A DNA stretch of 64,000 nucleotides from Lucinisca nassula (lineage: Eukaryota; Mollusca; Bivalvia; Lucinida; Lucinidae): positions 165,094,652 through 165,158,651 of the forward strand of contig OY757012.1 in the NCBI GenBank assembly GCA_963580285.1, in the 5' to 3' direction. The notes under the pieces were generated by a model. The model ran no database searches. It was not told the origin of the DNA and saw only the letters and a list, made by a program, of their open reading frames with translations. Within the stretch, counting starts at the first letter, position 1. Every line of letters begins with the position of its first letter. The translations under genes and the position numbers were made by a program. Shown here piece after piece: positions 1 through 10,845 of this stretch.

Positions 1-1053
1 AAAATTGCTCAGAATGATCGTCTTGACAATATCTGGGTCAAGTTCGAATATGGGTCATGTCGGGTCACAAAGTATGTCAGTAGGTCAAATCATAGAAAAA
101 CCTTGTGAATACGCTAGAGGCCACAGTTTTGGTCCGATAATTATCAAACTTGCTCAGAATGATTATCTTGACAATATCTCGGTCAAGTTCGAATATGGGT
201 GTTGTCCGGTCAAAAAGTAGGTCAGTAGGTCAAATCATAGAAAAGTCTTCTGAACACACTTGATGCCACAGGTTTGGTCCAATCATAATCAAACTTGCTA
301 TGAATGATCATCTTGATAATATCTTGGTCAATTTCGAATATTGGTCATGTCGGGTCACAAAGTAGGTCAGTAGGTCAAATCATAGAAAAACCTTGTGAAT
401 ACACTAGAGGCCACAGTTTTGGTCCAATCATCATCAAACTTGCCCAGAATGATCATCTTGACAATGTCTCGGTCAAGTTCGAATATTGGTCATGTTGGGT
501 CTAAAAGTAGGTCAGTAGGTCAAATCAGAGAAATACCTTGTGAACACACTAAGGGCCACAGTTTTTTGTCCGATCATCATCAAACTTGCTCAGAATGATC
601 ATCTCGGTCAAGTTTGAATACGGGTCATGTCGGGTCAAAAAGTAGGTCAGTAGGTCAAATCATAGAAATACCTTGTGAACACTCTAGAGGCCACAGTTTT
701 GGTCCCATCATCAACAAACTTACCCAGAATGATCATCAAGTTCGAATATGGGTACAATATGTCGGGTCAAAAAGTAGGTCAGTAGGTCAAATCATAGAAA
801 ACCCCTCTGAACACACTAACAGTTTTGGTCCGATCATCATCAAACTTGACAATACCTCGGTTAATTTCGAATATGGGTCATGTCTGGTCAATAAGTTGGT
901 CAGTAGGTCAGATTGTTGAAAAACCTTGTAAACACACTAAAGGCCCCAGTTTTGGTCTGATCATCATCAAACTTGCTCAGAATGATCATCTTGACAATAT
1001 CTGGGTCAAGTTTGAATATAGGTCATAAGTAGAAATCAAAAAGTAGATCAGAA
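1..1053 (+). repeat. Tandem repeat, unit about 145 bp, about 7 copies
   Basis: The phrase TTGCTCAGAATGATCATCTT recurs near 5, 150, 295, 441, 586 and 972, giving a period close to 145 bp; one unit near 720-850 is shortened. Each unit also carries GTAGGTCAGTAGGTCAAAT, two AGGTCA half-sites two bases apart. The array is already running at base 1, so its left end lies outside the window. The short open frames here are translations of the repeat and keep no shared frame. I recognise no coding function. Confidence 0.85.
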
Positions 1054-1745
1054 GGTTATTTTGTCATAACTTTTGAACCGTTTGAGATAAAGCCTTCATA
1101 TTTGGCATGTAGGTTCCCTTTGACAACGGCTTCCCTCTCATATAAAGATTTGACTTGTGACCTTGACCTGTGACCTACTTTATCATAACTTTCGAACCAT
1201 ATGAGATAAAGCCTTCATATTTGGCATGCAAGTTCCTTATGACAAGGTTTTCTGAACCATTCAAAACTTTTGGCCCATGACCTTGACCTTTGACCTACTT
1301 TGTCATAACTTTTGAAGCATTTAAGATACAGCGACAAGGGCTTCCTATTCATACATAAAAATGATCTGTGACCTTTACCTTGACATTTGACATATTTTAT
1401 TATAACTTTTGAAGCATTTGAGATAGGGCCTTCATATTTGGCATATAGTTACCTTGTGACAAGGGCGTCCTATTCATACAAAAATGATTTGTGATTTTGA
1501 CCTTGACGTGTGACCTACGTTATCATAACTTTTGAACTATTTGAGATAGAGCCTTCATATTTGGCATGTATGTTCCTTGTTGCAACGACTTTCCAGATAT
1601 ACAAAAATTTTGACCTGTGACCTTGACCTTTGATCTTCTTTATCACAACTGTTGAACCGTTTAAGATAGAGCCTTCATATTTGGCATGTAGGTACCTTGT
1701 GACAAGGGCTTCCCACCCATGCAAAAGTTTTGACCTGTGACCGGT
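1054..1745 (+). repeat. Tandem repeat, unit about 120 bp, 6 copies (GACCTTGACC family)
   Basis: TCATAACTTTTGAACCGTTT or a close variant starts near 1064, 1183, 1303, 1401, 1523 and 1643, so the period is about 120 bp with one short unit. Each unit continues with GCCTTCATATTTGGCATG and ends with a run of GACCTTGACC / TGACCTAC. The same family returns at 23,481-24,830. The stretch 1278-1296 contains an exact DR1-like arrangement of nuclear-receptor half-sites on the minus strand. Confidence 0.85.
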
Positions 1746-2090
1746 CATTGTCCATATTTGGTAAAAACCTTTTAAAATCTTCTTCTCAGGAACCGAGTGG
1801 CCGATGACCTTGAAACTTGGTATCCAGCATCGTGGACTTGGGGGGCCCTTCCAAGTTTTTTAAATTATGACCTTTGGTTGACCTTGACCTGCTTTACGGC
1901 AAGGTCAAATTTGGTTACTCAGACATTTGTATGGAAAAAAGGCACAACAGTGGATTTTTAATGCATGGTACATGTAGCTTGTGGCATCAGAAATGATATT
2001 TGCAATCAGCTGAATCGAAGTTTATCAATTCCATAGGTCAAGGTCATTTACTGACCTTTATCCTGAAGGCTCAGATTAAGTATTTTTATG
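1746..2090. repeat. Diverged dispersed repeat, no gene
   Basis: This stretch follows the 120-bp array and keeps GACCTTGACC-type motifs (CCGATGACCTTGAAACTTGG, GGTTGACCTTGACCTGC) without a clear period. No frame of useful length or splice-site pattern is visible. It is probably a decayed relative of the flanking repeats. Confidence 0.5.
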
Positions 2091-2154
2091 CCCCCGTATT
2101 TTATGCCCCCGTAGGAGGGCATATGTTTTTTGCACTGTCCGTTTGTTTGTGGGT

Positions 2155-2232
2155 TTGAAAGTCTGGAGAAGCCCGGGATCGATCCTGCTACCCCTGGTTT
2201 ACAAGGCAAGTAGCATGACCACTTCACCATGA
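2155..2232 (-). mobile_element. 5' fragment of tRNA-derived SINE (family SINE-2)
   Basis: Read on the minus strand it gives a tRNA-like head: a box A-like TGGTCATGCTACTTGCC, an ACCAGGGGTAGCAGG middle, and box B GGATCGATCC at 2174-2185, then CGGGCTTCTCCAGACTTTC. The same order is seen in the fuller copies at 24,400-24,549 and 36,702-36,862. The 3' half (ACCGAGGTCCCGTCTCC to GGTGGGACGTAAA) is missing here. Confidence 0.7.
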
Positions 2233-2234
2233 AG

Positions 2235-2839
2235 GATTCTTAACATCATTGGAATGTTGTGTAGATGACCCTCTAGGAAAATAGCATAAACGATTAACAA
2301 ATGGTCTCAAGAGCTAAAAATAGAAAAACATTGTAAATTTGCTTCAAATGCGAACTCCTTCTAAACCCTTGGGCCAATTGGATTTAAAACTTCACAGGAA
2401 TGTTGCCTAGCTGACTCCCTGCTAAAATAGTTAAAACTCATTCCACTCCAATGAACAAGATGGCTGCCAGAGCTAAGAATAGAAAAATAATCTTCAAACG
2501 ACAATTCCTCCTGTACCCTTGGGCCAATTCCATTCAAACTTCGAATTAATGTTGCTTAGATGACCCTCTACCAAAAAGGCTTAAACGATCCCGCTCCGAT
2601 GAACAAAATGGCCACCAGAGCTGAAAATGGAAAAATATTGTAAATTTGATTCAAACGTGAACTCCACCTAAACCCTAAGACCAATTTGATTCAAAATTCA
2701 CAGGAATGTTGCCTAGGTTACTCCCTACCAAATAAGCTAAAATCACTCTGCTGATGAAAAAGATGGCCAGCAGAGCTAAAAATAGAATGTACTCGAGACA
2801 GTGACACACAGGTGAGCGAACCAGGGTCCTCTGGGCCCT

Positions 2840-2846
<7 letters not shown>
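2235..2846 (+). repeat. Tandem repeat, unit about 145-150 bp, 4 copies, with a shared terminal motif
   Basis: GGAATGTTG-type phrases near 2251, 2396, 2547 and 2702 mark four diverged units, each with ATGAACAAAATGGC and CAATTTGATTCAAA variants. The block ends with CAGGTGAGCGAACCAGGG, a short GGGTCCTCTGGGCCC hairpin and TCTTGTTT. An equivalent terminus closes the unrelated repeat block ending near 25,127, which suggests both are internal repeats of one transposon superfamily. A T-rich run follows to 2882. Confidence 0.7.
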
Positions 2847-2871
<25 letters not shown>

Positions 2872-2892
2872 TTCTTTTCAATAGCGATTGAG

Positions 2893-2951
2893 TGTACTCG
2901 TTAGAAGCGCATCGTTGTGGTTGTGCTTACGAGTACCCACAATCTATATTT
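2893..2951. repeat. Hairpin repeat (GTACTCGTTAGAA family), solitary copy
   Basis: GTACTCGTTAGAAGCGC and GTGCTTACGAGTAC form a long imperfect hairpin, followed by CCACAATCTATATTT. A relative lies at 60,068-60,128, and five related hairpins lie between the two ORFs of the LINE at 12.6-14.7 kb. Confidence 0.55.
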
Positions 2952-2984
2952 CATGGTGTAACCTAGAACTGACGCTGGCTTTCG

Positions 2985-3272
2985 ACCATCGGGGTTTGGA
3001 GACATAGTGCTTCCGTGCAGAGCTAAAACCGACCAAACCGGATTATTGGTTAACCGCTTAGAATGTAAAGTCTGCCCAAGAAAAGTGATGCGAGTGGGAC
3101 CGCTGCTAAACCCTAGCGGTTTCTTTGGTCGGTAGGGTTTATAATGTCCTTTCACCCTAAGGTCAGGTAAAAGTCCCACAAAATCGAAAGCAGCGTCTAC
3201 AAAATGACCTAAGTACATGTACATTGTACCACGGTTGGCAGAGGCTTAAAACCTCAATGCAAACAAAAGAAC
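2985..3272 (+). mobile_element. SINE-like element (family SINE-3), diverged full-length copy
   Basis: It matches the 50,533-50,835 copy in order: CCATCGGGG head, TGCTTCCGTGCAGAGCT, TTAACCGCTTAGAA, GTCTGCCCAAGAAAAGTG, CAGGTAAAAGTCCCACAAAA, and a TTAAAACCTCAATGCAAAC tail. No A/B-box promoter is obvious at its start, so the head is of unknown origin. The CCGCTTA...CTGCCC core is shared with SINE-1. Confidence 0.7.
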
Positions 3273-3314
3273 CAACGCGTTCAGGTAGTTATAACGATTA
3301 TCCGAGTAGGGTGT

Positions 3315-4515
3315 AATGCCGGCACTCCATCCTGGGCACCTCCACGCAGGGAACGTTTTGCTCCACCGTGGAGACGCTCGAAAATTGCAGTTTCAGTTAT
3401 ACTAGACTGGTTCAATTTGTTTTACATTACCGGGGCGAATCGCAATTGTTACTTTTTATTACTAACAGTTTGTTTTTAGGCCCTTTCACTATCGTTAATA
3501 AGAATTGTTTGAAAAACCTGAGTATCCGCAGAAAAAAACCTGGCCTTTCATTGCAAAACAGTTTTAAATGTATATCAGGTTCTGTCCGTTCGCTCCACGC
3601 TGGGAACTTTCCAATAATGCCGGTGCTCCATGCTGGGCACCTCCACGCCCAGAACGGCCACTCCTTTGTGTCCAATAGAACGGTTGATTTATTAATTTCA
3701 TATTAACCCACCCGTATCGAGACCATTAAACTACAGGACCTTAATAATCCTGAGCTGTTGGGCACGTTAGCAGTCGTACCAGAGTTCTAGCGTTCGCTTA
3801 AACTGTGCTAGGCGAGGAGCAACTATAACACTTGTTCCTGTCATTGCTCCACGCTGGGCACAAAGCAGTCGTACTGGGTCGTTTGCTTGAAATATGCTGG
3901 ATTGTAGCGACTGTTAGACCTATTAGGCTGTCCTTTCTCCACGATGGGCAAGTAAGTAGTCGTACTGACGCAATCTCTTGAACTCTGCTCAACATAAAAT
4001 GACTTTAGTAAGACCTATTTCTCCCTATTTCTACCCTTATCAAACTGGAGGGTTTGCTTTAACGGTGCTATTGATGGAGCGACTATAAGACCCTTTTCAG
4101 CCCTTGCTCAATGCTGGGTGTGTTAGCAATCGAACTGGAGCGTTTGCGTTAACAGTTCTGGACAGGGAGCGAATTTAGACCCGTGAGGGTCTGAGAGTAA
4201 AATATGAGCTTTTTTATATTTAAAGCTTTTACTTGTAGCAACGTTACTTATTTGAGTTGTTTCCCTTGTTTTATTGGTGGACTTAACGTGTTATTTTATG
4301 GAAATTCGTAAACGATCTGATCTATATTTGATTATCCTGAATTTGTTTGCATCATATATTGGTTTGTATGCCTATTGCTCAATGTTTAGATTGACTTTGG
4401 CAGACAAATGTTACTCAAAGTATTGCAAACGGATGCAAGGTTACCGCAGCATGCTTATAAGATTCATTTAATATATATAGGTCTAGTTTGCGTCAAGCGG
4501 GATTAGAATTAGCTA
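3315..4515 (+). repeat. Module H of the satellite landscape (+ copy)
   Basis: About 1.2 kb starting with GCCGGCACTCCATCCTGGGC and a CTCCACC-type box. It runs through CCCTTTCACTATCGTTAA, CAGGACCTTAATAATCCTGA and CTGCTAGGCGAGGAGC-like stretches to TTGACTTTGGCAGACAAATG and CAAACGGATGCAAGG. Minus-strand copies in the same internal order lie at 34,426-35,545 and 38,407-39,240. Its first 900 bases are studded with GCTCCACGCTGGGCAC boxes about 90 bp apart, so it contains diverged satellite units. No protein-coding frame is conserved between copies. Confidence 0.75.
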
Positions 4516-4549
4516 CACACTATATATACCATGCGGCTATTCCTGCCGT

Positions 4550-4722
4550 TTCTCTTTACGTCCCCATCAAAAGTGTAAAGGTCGTTTTGGAACCTTGCAT
4601 CCAATTTTGTGGGTATTTTTTTACCCGACATTGAGATGGAATGACATTGTAAGTTATGTCGCCCAATGTTTATTAGCATGGACGGTCCGCCTCGCACCGC
4701 GGTTCCTGGACAGGCTTAGATA
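4550..4722 (-). mobile_element. SINE-3, 3' two-thirds, inverted
   Basis: On the minus strand: TAAGCCTGTCCAGGAACCGC, TGCGAGGCGG, ATTCCATCTCAATGTCGGGT, CCCACAAAATTGGA and GATGGGGACG. It is closest to the 37,005-37,560 copy, sharing the GGTGCGAGGCGG variant. It separates module H from array 1. Confidence 0.7.
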
Positions 4723-4795
4723 ATACCATTGCCGGCCTCGCTCCACGCTGGGCACACAATATATATTTCCAAAGTGTACGAATGATCCGTGCTTG

Positions 4796-5075
4796 CAACA
4801 AATTTTTGGTTTAGACTCATATTCTAGACAGGTTTTTGATTGTTTGGGCCCGATTTTGGTTTGTATCATTCTTTGAGTCGACTGCCTATTCGATTCGAAA
4901 TCGCAAAATCGCAGTATGTTTCCTCTGGCTTTCTATGCCGGATCATTACAGGGTCACTGATGAGGCTTTATTAGCCGAAACTACGTAGTATGATCCATCT
5001 TCTTTCTCATGAATGTTTTCATTGCTCTTAAAGGATCTCATTTTAGATTTTTATTAGAATCTCTAAGTGGTTTAC
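4796..5075 (+). mobile_element. Retrozyme-like repeat inserted in the satellite (copy 1)
   Basis: About 280 bp unrelated to the satellite splits one unit: the left flank stops after GATCCGTGCTTG and the right flank resumes at ACGACGCTGGGCACAC. It contains TTTAGACTCATATTCTAGAC, a complete hammerhead fold at 4951-4996, and TTTTCATTGCTCTTAAAGGA. A second copy with the same order lies at 56,305-56,742. There is no ORF. Small non-coding hammerhead retroelements (retrozymes) are known in bivalves, and this fits that class; the exact ends are approximate. Confidence 0.7.
4951..4996 (+). ncRNA. Type I hammerhead ribozyme, intact core
   Basis: All invariant core blocks are present: CTGATGA at 4957-4963 and GAAA at 4977-4980. 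Stem II is GGCT/AGCC. Stem III is a short ACT/AGT hairpin with loop ACGT. Stem I pairs GGGTCA (4951-4956) with TGATCC (4991-4996), with one G-U pair. The trinucleotide before the predicted cleavage site is GTA, so cleavage would follow base 4990. Small stem III is typical of animal retrozyme hammerheads. Confidence 0.85.
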
Positions 5076-8000
5076 ACGACGCTGGGCACACAATATGTAT
5101 TTCCAGAGTGCTCGCATGCTCTGTGGTGAGAAAAGAAAAACTATCTGACCATTGCCGGCCTCGCTCCTCGCTGGGCACACTATGTATATTTCCAGAGTGT
5201 TCGCATGCTCTGTGCTGGGAACAGAACAACTATAAAAGCATTGCCGGCCTCGCTCCACGCTGGACACACTATATATCTTTCCAGAGTGCTCGTATGCTCT
5301 GTGCTGGAAACGGAACAACTATTAAACCATCGCCGACCCCGCTCCCAGCTGGGCACACTATATATATTTCCAGAGTGCTCACATGCTCTGTGCTGGGAAC
5401 ACTACAACTATAAAACCATTGCCAGCATCGCTCCACGCTGGGCACACTATATATATTTCTAGTGTGCTTGCATGCTCTGTGCGGGGAACAGAACAACTTA
5501 AAGACCATTGCCGGCCTCGCTCCACGCTTGGCACACTGTATATATTTCCAGAGTGCCCGCATCTTCTGTGCTGGGAACAGAACAACTATAAGACCATTGC
5601 CGGCCTCGCTCCACGCTGGGCACACTATATATATTTCCAGAGTGTTCGCCTGCTCTGTGCTGGGAACAGAAAAACTATAAAAGCATTGCCGGCCTCGCTC
5701 CACGCTGGGCACACTATATATCTTTCCAGAGTGCTCGTATGCTCTGTGCTGGAAACAGAACAACTATTAAACCATCGCCGACCCCGCTCCCCGCTGGGAA
5801 CACTATATATATTTTTCCAGAGTGCTAACATGCTCTGTGCTGAGAACACAACAACTATAAAACCATTGCCAGCCTCGCTCCACGCTGGGCACACTATATA
5901 TATTTCTAGTGTGCTTGCATGCTCTGTGCAGGGAACAGAACAACTGTAAGACCATTGCCGGCCTCGCTCCACGCTGGGCACACTATTTATATTTCCAGAG
6001 TGTTCGCATGCTCTGTGCTTGGAACAGAACAACTATAAAAGCATTGCCGGCCTCGCTCCACGCTGGGCACACTATATATATTTCCAGTGCTCGTATGATC
6101 TGTGCTGGAAACAGAACAACTATTAAACCATCGCCGACCTCGCTCCCCGCTGGGCATACTATATATATTTCCAGAGTGCTCACATGCTCTGTGCTGGGAA
6201 CACAACAACTATAAAACCATTGCCAGCCTCGCTCCGTGCCGGGCACACTATATATATAGTGTGCTTGCATGCTCTTTGCTGGGAACAGAACAACTATAAG
6301 ACCAGTGTTGGCCTCGCTCCACGCTGGGCACACTATATATATTTCCAGAGTGCTCGCATGCTCTGTACTGGGAACAAAAACAGCTATAAGACAATTTTTG
6401 GCCTCGCTCCACACTGGGCACACTATATATATTTCCAGAGTGCCCGCCTCCTCTGTGCTTGGAACAGAACAACTATAAGACCATTTCCGGCCTTGCTCCA
6501 CGCTGGGCACACTATATATATTTCCAGAGTGCTCGCATGCTCTTTGCTGGGAACAGAACAACTATAAGACCATTTCCGGCCTTGCTCCACGCTGGGCACA
6601 CTATATATATTTCCAGAGTGCTCGCATGCTCTTTGCTGGGAACAGAACAACTATAAGACCATTGTTGGCCTCGCTCCACACAGGGCACACTATCTATATT
6701 TCCAGAGTGCTCGCATTGTCTGTGCTGGGAACAGAGCAACTATAAGACAATTGCCGGCCCCGCTCCACGCTGGGCACAATTCATGTATTTCCAGATTGCT
6801 GGCATGCTCTGTGCTGGGAACAGAACGACTATAAAACTATTCCCGGCCTCGCTCCACGCCGGGCACACTATATATATTTCCAGAGTGCTCGCATGCTCTG
6901 TGCTGGGAACAGAACAACTATAATACCATTGCCGGCCTCGCTCCACGCTGGGCACACAATATATATTTCCAAAGTGCACGAATGATCCGTGCTTGGAACA
7001 GAACAATTATAAGCCATTGCCGGCCTCGCTCCACGCTTGGCACAGTATATATATTTCTTGAGTGCTCGTTTGCTCTGTGCTGGGAACAGAACAACTATAA
7101 TACCATTGCCGGCCTCGCTCCACGCTGGGCACACTATATATATTTCCAAAGTGCACGAATGATCCGTGCTTGGAACAGAACAATTATAAGCCATTGCCGG
7201 CCTCGCTCCACGCTGGGCACAATATATATATTTCCAGAGTGCTCGCATGCTCTGTGCTGGGAAGAGAACAAATATAAGATCATTGTTTGCCTCGCTCCGC
7301 GCTGGGCACAATATATATATTTCCAGAGTGCTCGCATGCTCTGTACTGGGAACAGAACAGCTTTAAGACAATTGTTGGCCTCGCTCCACACAGGGCACAC
7401 TGTCTATATTTCCAGAGTGCTCGCATTGTCTGTGCTGGGAACAGAACAACTATAAGACAATTGCCGGCCCCGCTCCACGCTGGGCACACTACATATATTT
7501 CCAGATTGCTGGCATGCTCGGTGCGGGGAACAGAACGACTATAAAACTATTCCCGGCCTCGCTCAACGCCGGGCACACTTTATATATTTCCAGAGTGCTC
7601 GCATGCTCTGTGCTGGGAACAGAACAACTATAATACCATTGCCGGCCTCGCTCCACGCTGGGCACACAATATATATTTCCAAAGTGTACGAATGATCCGT
7701 GCTTGAAACAGAACAATTATAAGCCATTGCCGGCCTCGCTCCACGCTGGGCACAGTATATATATTTCCAGAGTGCTCGCATGCTCTGTGCTGGGAACAGA
7801 ACAACTATAATACCATTGCCGGCCTCGCTCCACGCTGGGCACACTGTATATATTTCCAAAGTGCACGAATGATCCGTGCTTGGAACAGAACAATTATAAG
7901 CCAATGCCGGCCTCGCTCCACGCTGGGCACAGTATATATATTTCCAGAGTGCTCGCATGCTCTGTGCTGGGAAGAGAACAAATATAAGATCATTGTTGGC

Positions 8001-10375
8001 CTCGCTCCGCGCTGGGCACAATATACATATTTCCGGAGCGCTCGCATGCTCTGTGCTGGGAACAGAACAATTATAAGACCATTGTTGGCCGCGCTCCACG
8101 CTGGACACACTATATATATCAACAGGGCGCTCGCTTGCTCTGTGATGGGAACATAACAACTACAAGACCATTGTTGGCCTCCCTCCATGCTGGGCACACT
8201 ACATATGTTTCCAGAGTGCTCGCATGCTCTGTGCTGGGAACGAAACACTATAAGACAATTGTTGGACTCGCTCCACGCTGGGCACACTATCTATATTTCC
8301 AGAGTGCTTGCATTGTCTGTGCTGGGAACAGAACAACTATAAGACCATTGCCGGCCCCGCTCCACGCTGGGCACACAATTTATATTTCCAGAGTGCTGAC
8401 ATGATCTGTGCTGGGAAGAGAACAACTATAAAACCATTCCCGGCCTCGCTCCACACCGGGCACACTATATATATTTCCAGAGTGCTCACATGCTCTGTGC
8501 TGGGAACAGAACAACAATAAGACCATTGCCGGCCTCGCTTCACGCTGGGCACATTATATATATTTCCAAAGTGCTCGAATGATTCGTGTTTGGAATAGAA
8601 CAACTATAAACCATTGCCGGCCTCGCTCCACGCTGGGCACATATATATTTCCAGAGTGCTCGCATGCTCTGTGTTGGGAACAGAACAAATATAAGACGAT
8701 TGTTGGCCTCGCTCCACGCTGGACACACTATATATATTTCTAGAGTGCTCGCATGCTCTTTGCTGGGAACAGAACAACTATTATAAGACTATTGTTGGCC
8801 TCGCTCCACGCTGGGCACATTATATATAATTCCAGAGCGCTCGTATGCTCTGTGCTTGGAACTGAACAACTATAAGACAATTGTTGGCCTCACTCCACGC
8901 TGGGTACACTATATATATTTCCAGACTGCTCGCATGCTCTGTGCTGGGAACAGAAAAGCTTTAAGACCATTGTTGGCCTCGCTCCATGCTGGGTACACTA
9001 TATATATTTTCCAGAATGCTCGCATGCTCTGTGCTGGAAACTGAACAAATATAAGACCATTGTTGGCCTCGCTCCACGCTGGGAACACTATATTTATTTC
9101 CAGAATGATAGCATGCTCTGTGCTGGGAAAAGAAAAACTATCTGACCATTGCCGGCCTCGCTCCTCGCTGGGCACACTATGTATATTTCCAGAGTGTTCG
9201 CATGCATTGTGCTTGGAACAGAACAACTATAAGACCATTGACGGCCTCGTTCTACGCTTGGCACACTATATATATTTCCAGAGTGCCCGCATCCTCTGTG
9301 CTTGGAAAAGAACAACTTTATGACCATTGCCGGCCTCGCTCCACGCTGGGCACACTATATATATTTCCAGAGTGTTCGCATGCTCTGTGCTGGGAACAGA
9401 ACAACTATAAAAGCATTGCCGGCCTCGCTCCACGCTGGGCACACTATATATCTTTCCAGTGTGCTCGTACGCTCTGTGCTGGAAACAGAACAACTATTAA
9501 ACCATCGCCGACCTCGCTCCCCGCTGGGAACACTATATATATTTCCAGAGTGCTCACATGCTCTGTGCTGGGAACACAACAACTATAAAAGCATTGCCGG
9601 CCTCGCTCCACGCTGGGCACACTATATATCTTTCCAGTGTGCTCGTATGCTCTGTGCTGGAAACAGAACAACTATTAAACCATCGCCGACCTCGCTCCCC
9701 GCTGGGAACACTATATATATTTCCAGAGTGCTCACATGCTCTGTGCTGGGAACACAACAACTATAAAACCATTGCCAGCCTCGCTCCACGCTGGGCACAC
9801 TATATATATTTCTAGTGTGCTTGCATGCTCTGTGCGTGGAACAGAACAACTTAAAGATCATTGCGGCCTCGCTCCACGCTGGGCACACTATATATATTTC
9901 CAGAGTGCCCGCATCCTCTGTGCTGGGAACAGAGCAACTATAAGACCATTGCCGGCCTCGCTCCACGCTGGGCACACTATATATATTTCCAGAGTGCTCG
10001 CATGCTCGTATGCTCTGTACTGGGAACAGAACAGCTATAAGACCATTGTTGACCTCCCCCAATGCTGGGCACACCATATATATTTCCAGACTGCTCGCAT
10101 GATCTGCGCTGGGACGTAAAAAACTATAAGACAATTGTATGCCTCGCTCCACACTGGGTACACTATTTATATTTCCAGAGTGCTCGCATTGTCGGCGCTG
10201 GGAACAGAACAACTATAAGACCATTGCCGGCCCCGCTCCACGCTGGGCACACTACATATATTTCCAGAGTGCTGGCATGCTCTGTGCTGGGAACAGAACG
10301 ACTATAAAACTATTCCCGGCCTCACTCCACGCCGGGCACACTATATATATTTCCAGAGTGCTCGCATGCTCTGTG

Positions 10376-10845
10376 CTGGCCAGGTCGCTTGAATTGTGCC
10401 GGAGGTGGAGCGACTGTTATGCCTACTCTTGCCACTGCTCCACGCTGGGCACTTTCACAATCTTAATGGCGTTGTCGCACAGAGCGTGCGACAGATCCAG
10501 TAGAATATGTACCGCTCCCAGCGTGGAGCATAAGCAGGAAAAGGTATTATACTTGCTCTGTACATAGCAAAAGAGCTAGCGACCGATCCAGTAGGACACG
10601 TAACGTTCCCAGCATGGAGCAAGTGCAGAAAAAGAGCTTATAGCCGCTATTTTTCCGGCAAAGAGGAATTAAGCGACTGCTCAAATAGTACTGTCAAAGT
10701 GTCCAGTAGAATGCGAAACGTTCCCAGCGTGGAGCAAGGGAGGAATCAGTTTTAGAGCTGCTCCGCTCACAACACAGAGAAGCGACTGCTCCAATACAAT
10801 ATGCAACGTCCCCAGCGTGGAGCAAGGACAGGCCGGCGATCCATG
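10376..10845 (+). repeat. Diverged satellite-like flank of array 1
   Basis: Box CTCCACGCTGGG or its complement CCCAGCGTGGAGC recurs in both orientations. The part 10,376-10,545, with CAATCTTAATGGCGTTGTCG and GCGTGCGACAGATC, is the reverse complement of 39,245-39,420, which borders array 5. This ties the two arrays together as inverted relatives. Confidence 0.75.

Larger units (their letters stand above)
4723..10375 (+). repeat. 89-bp satellite, array 1
   Basis: About 60 units of 89 bp, shown by repeated starts exactly 89 or 178 bp apart (for example 6423/6512 and 9266/9355/9444). Landmarks in each unit are GCTCCACGCTGGGCACACT, TATATATTTCCAGAGTGCTC, GCATGCTCTGTGCTGGGAAC and CAACTATAAGACCATTGCC. 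Because 89 is not a multiple of 3, successive units fall in different frames, and the many apparent reading frames are artefacts. Variant units (such as CATCGCCGACC, or TCGCTCCTCGCTGG) recur in sets. A hammerhead-bearing insert interrupts it at 4796-5075. Confidence 0.93.

Noticed and set aside
4723..10375. CRISPR-like regular repeats
   Set aside because: The whole 89-bp unit is repeated, with no unique spacers, and the context is eukaryotic.
5009..10567. Dozens of overlapping reading frames of 60-200 codons on both strands with phrases such as HALCWEQNNYKTI or VPSVERGRQWSYSC
   Set aside because: They are frame translations of the 89-bp satellite. The period is not a multiple of three, the frames overlap on both strands, and they recur in every array. 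The same applies at 19.8-21.9, 27.6-34.0 and 39.4-47.8 kb.
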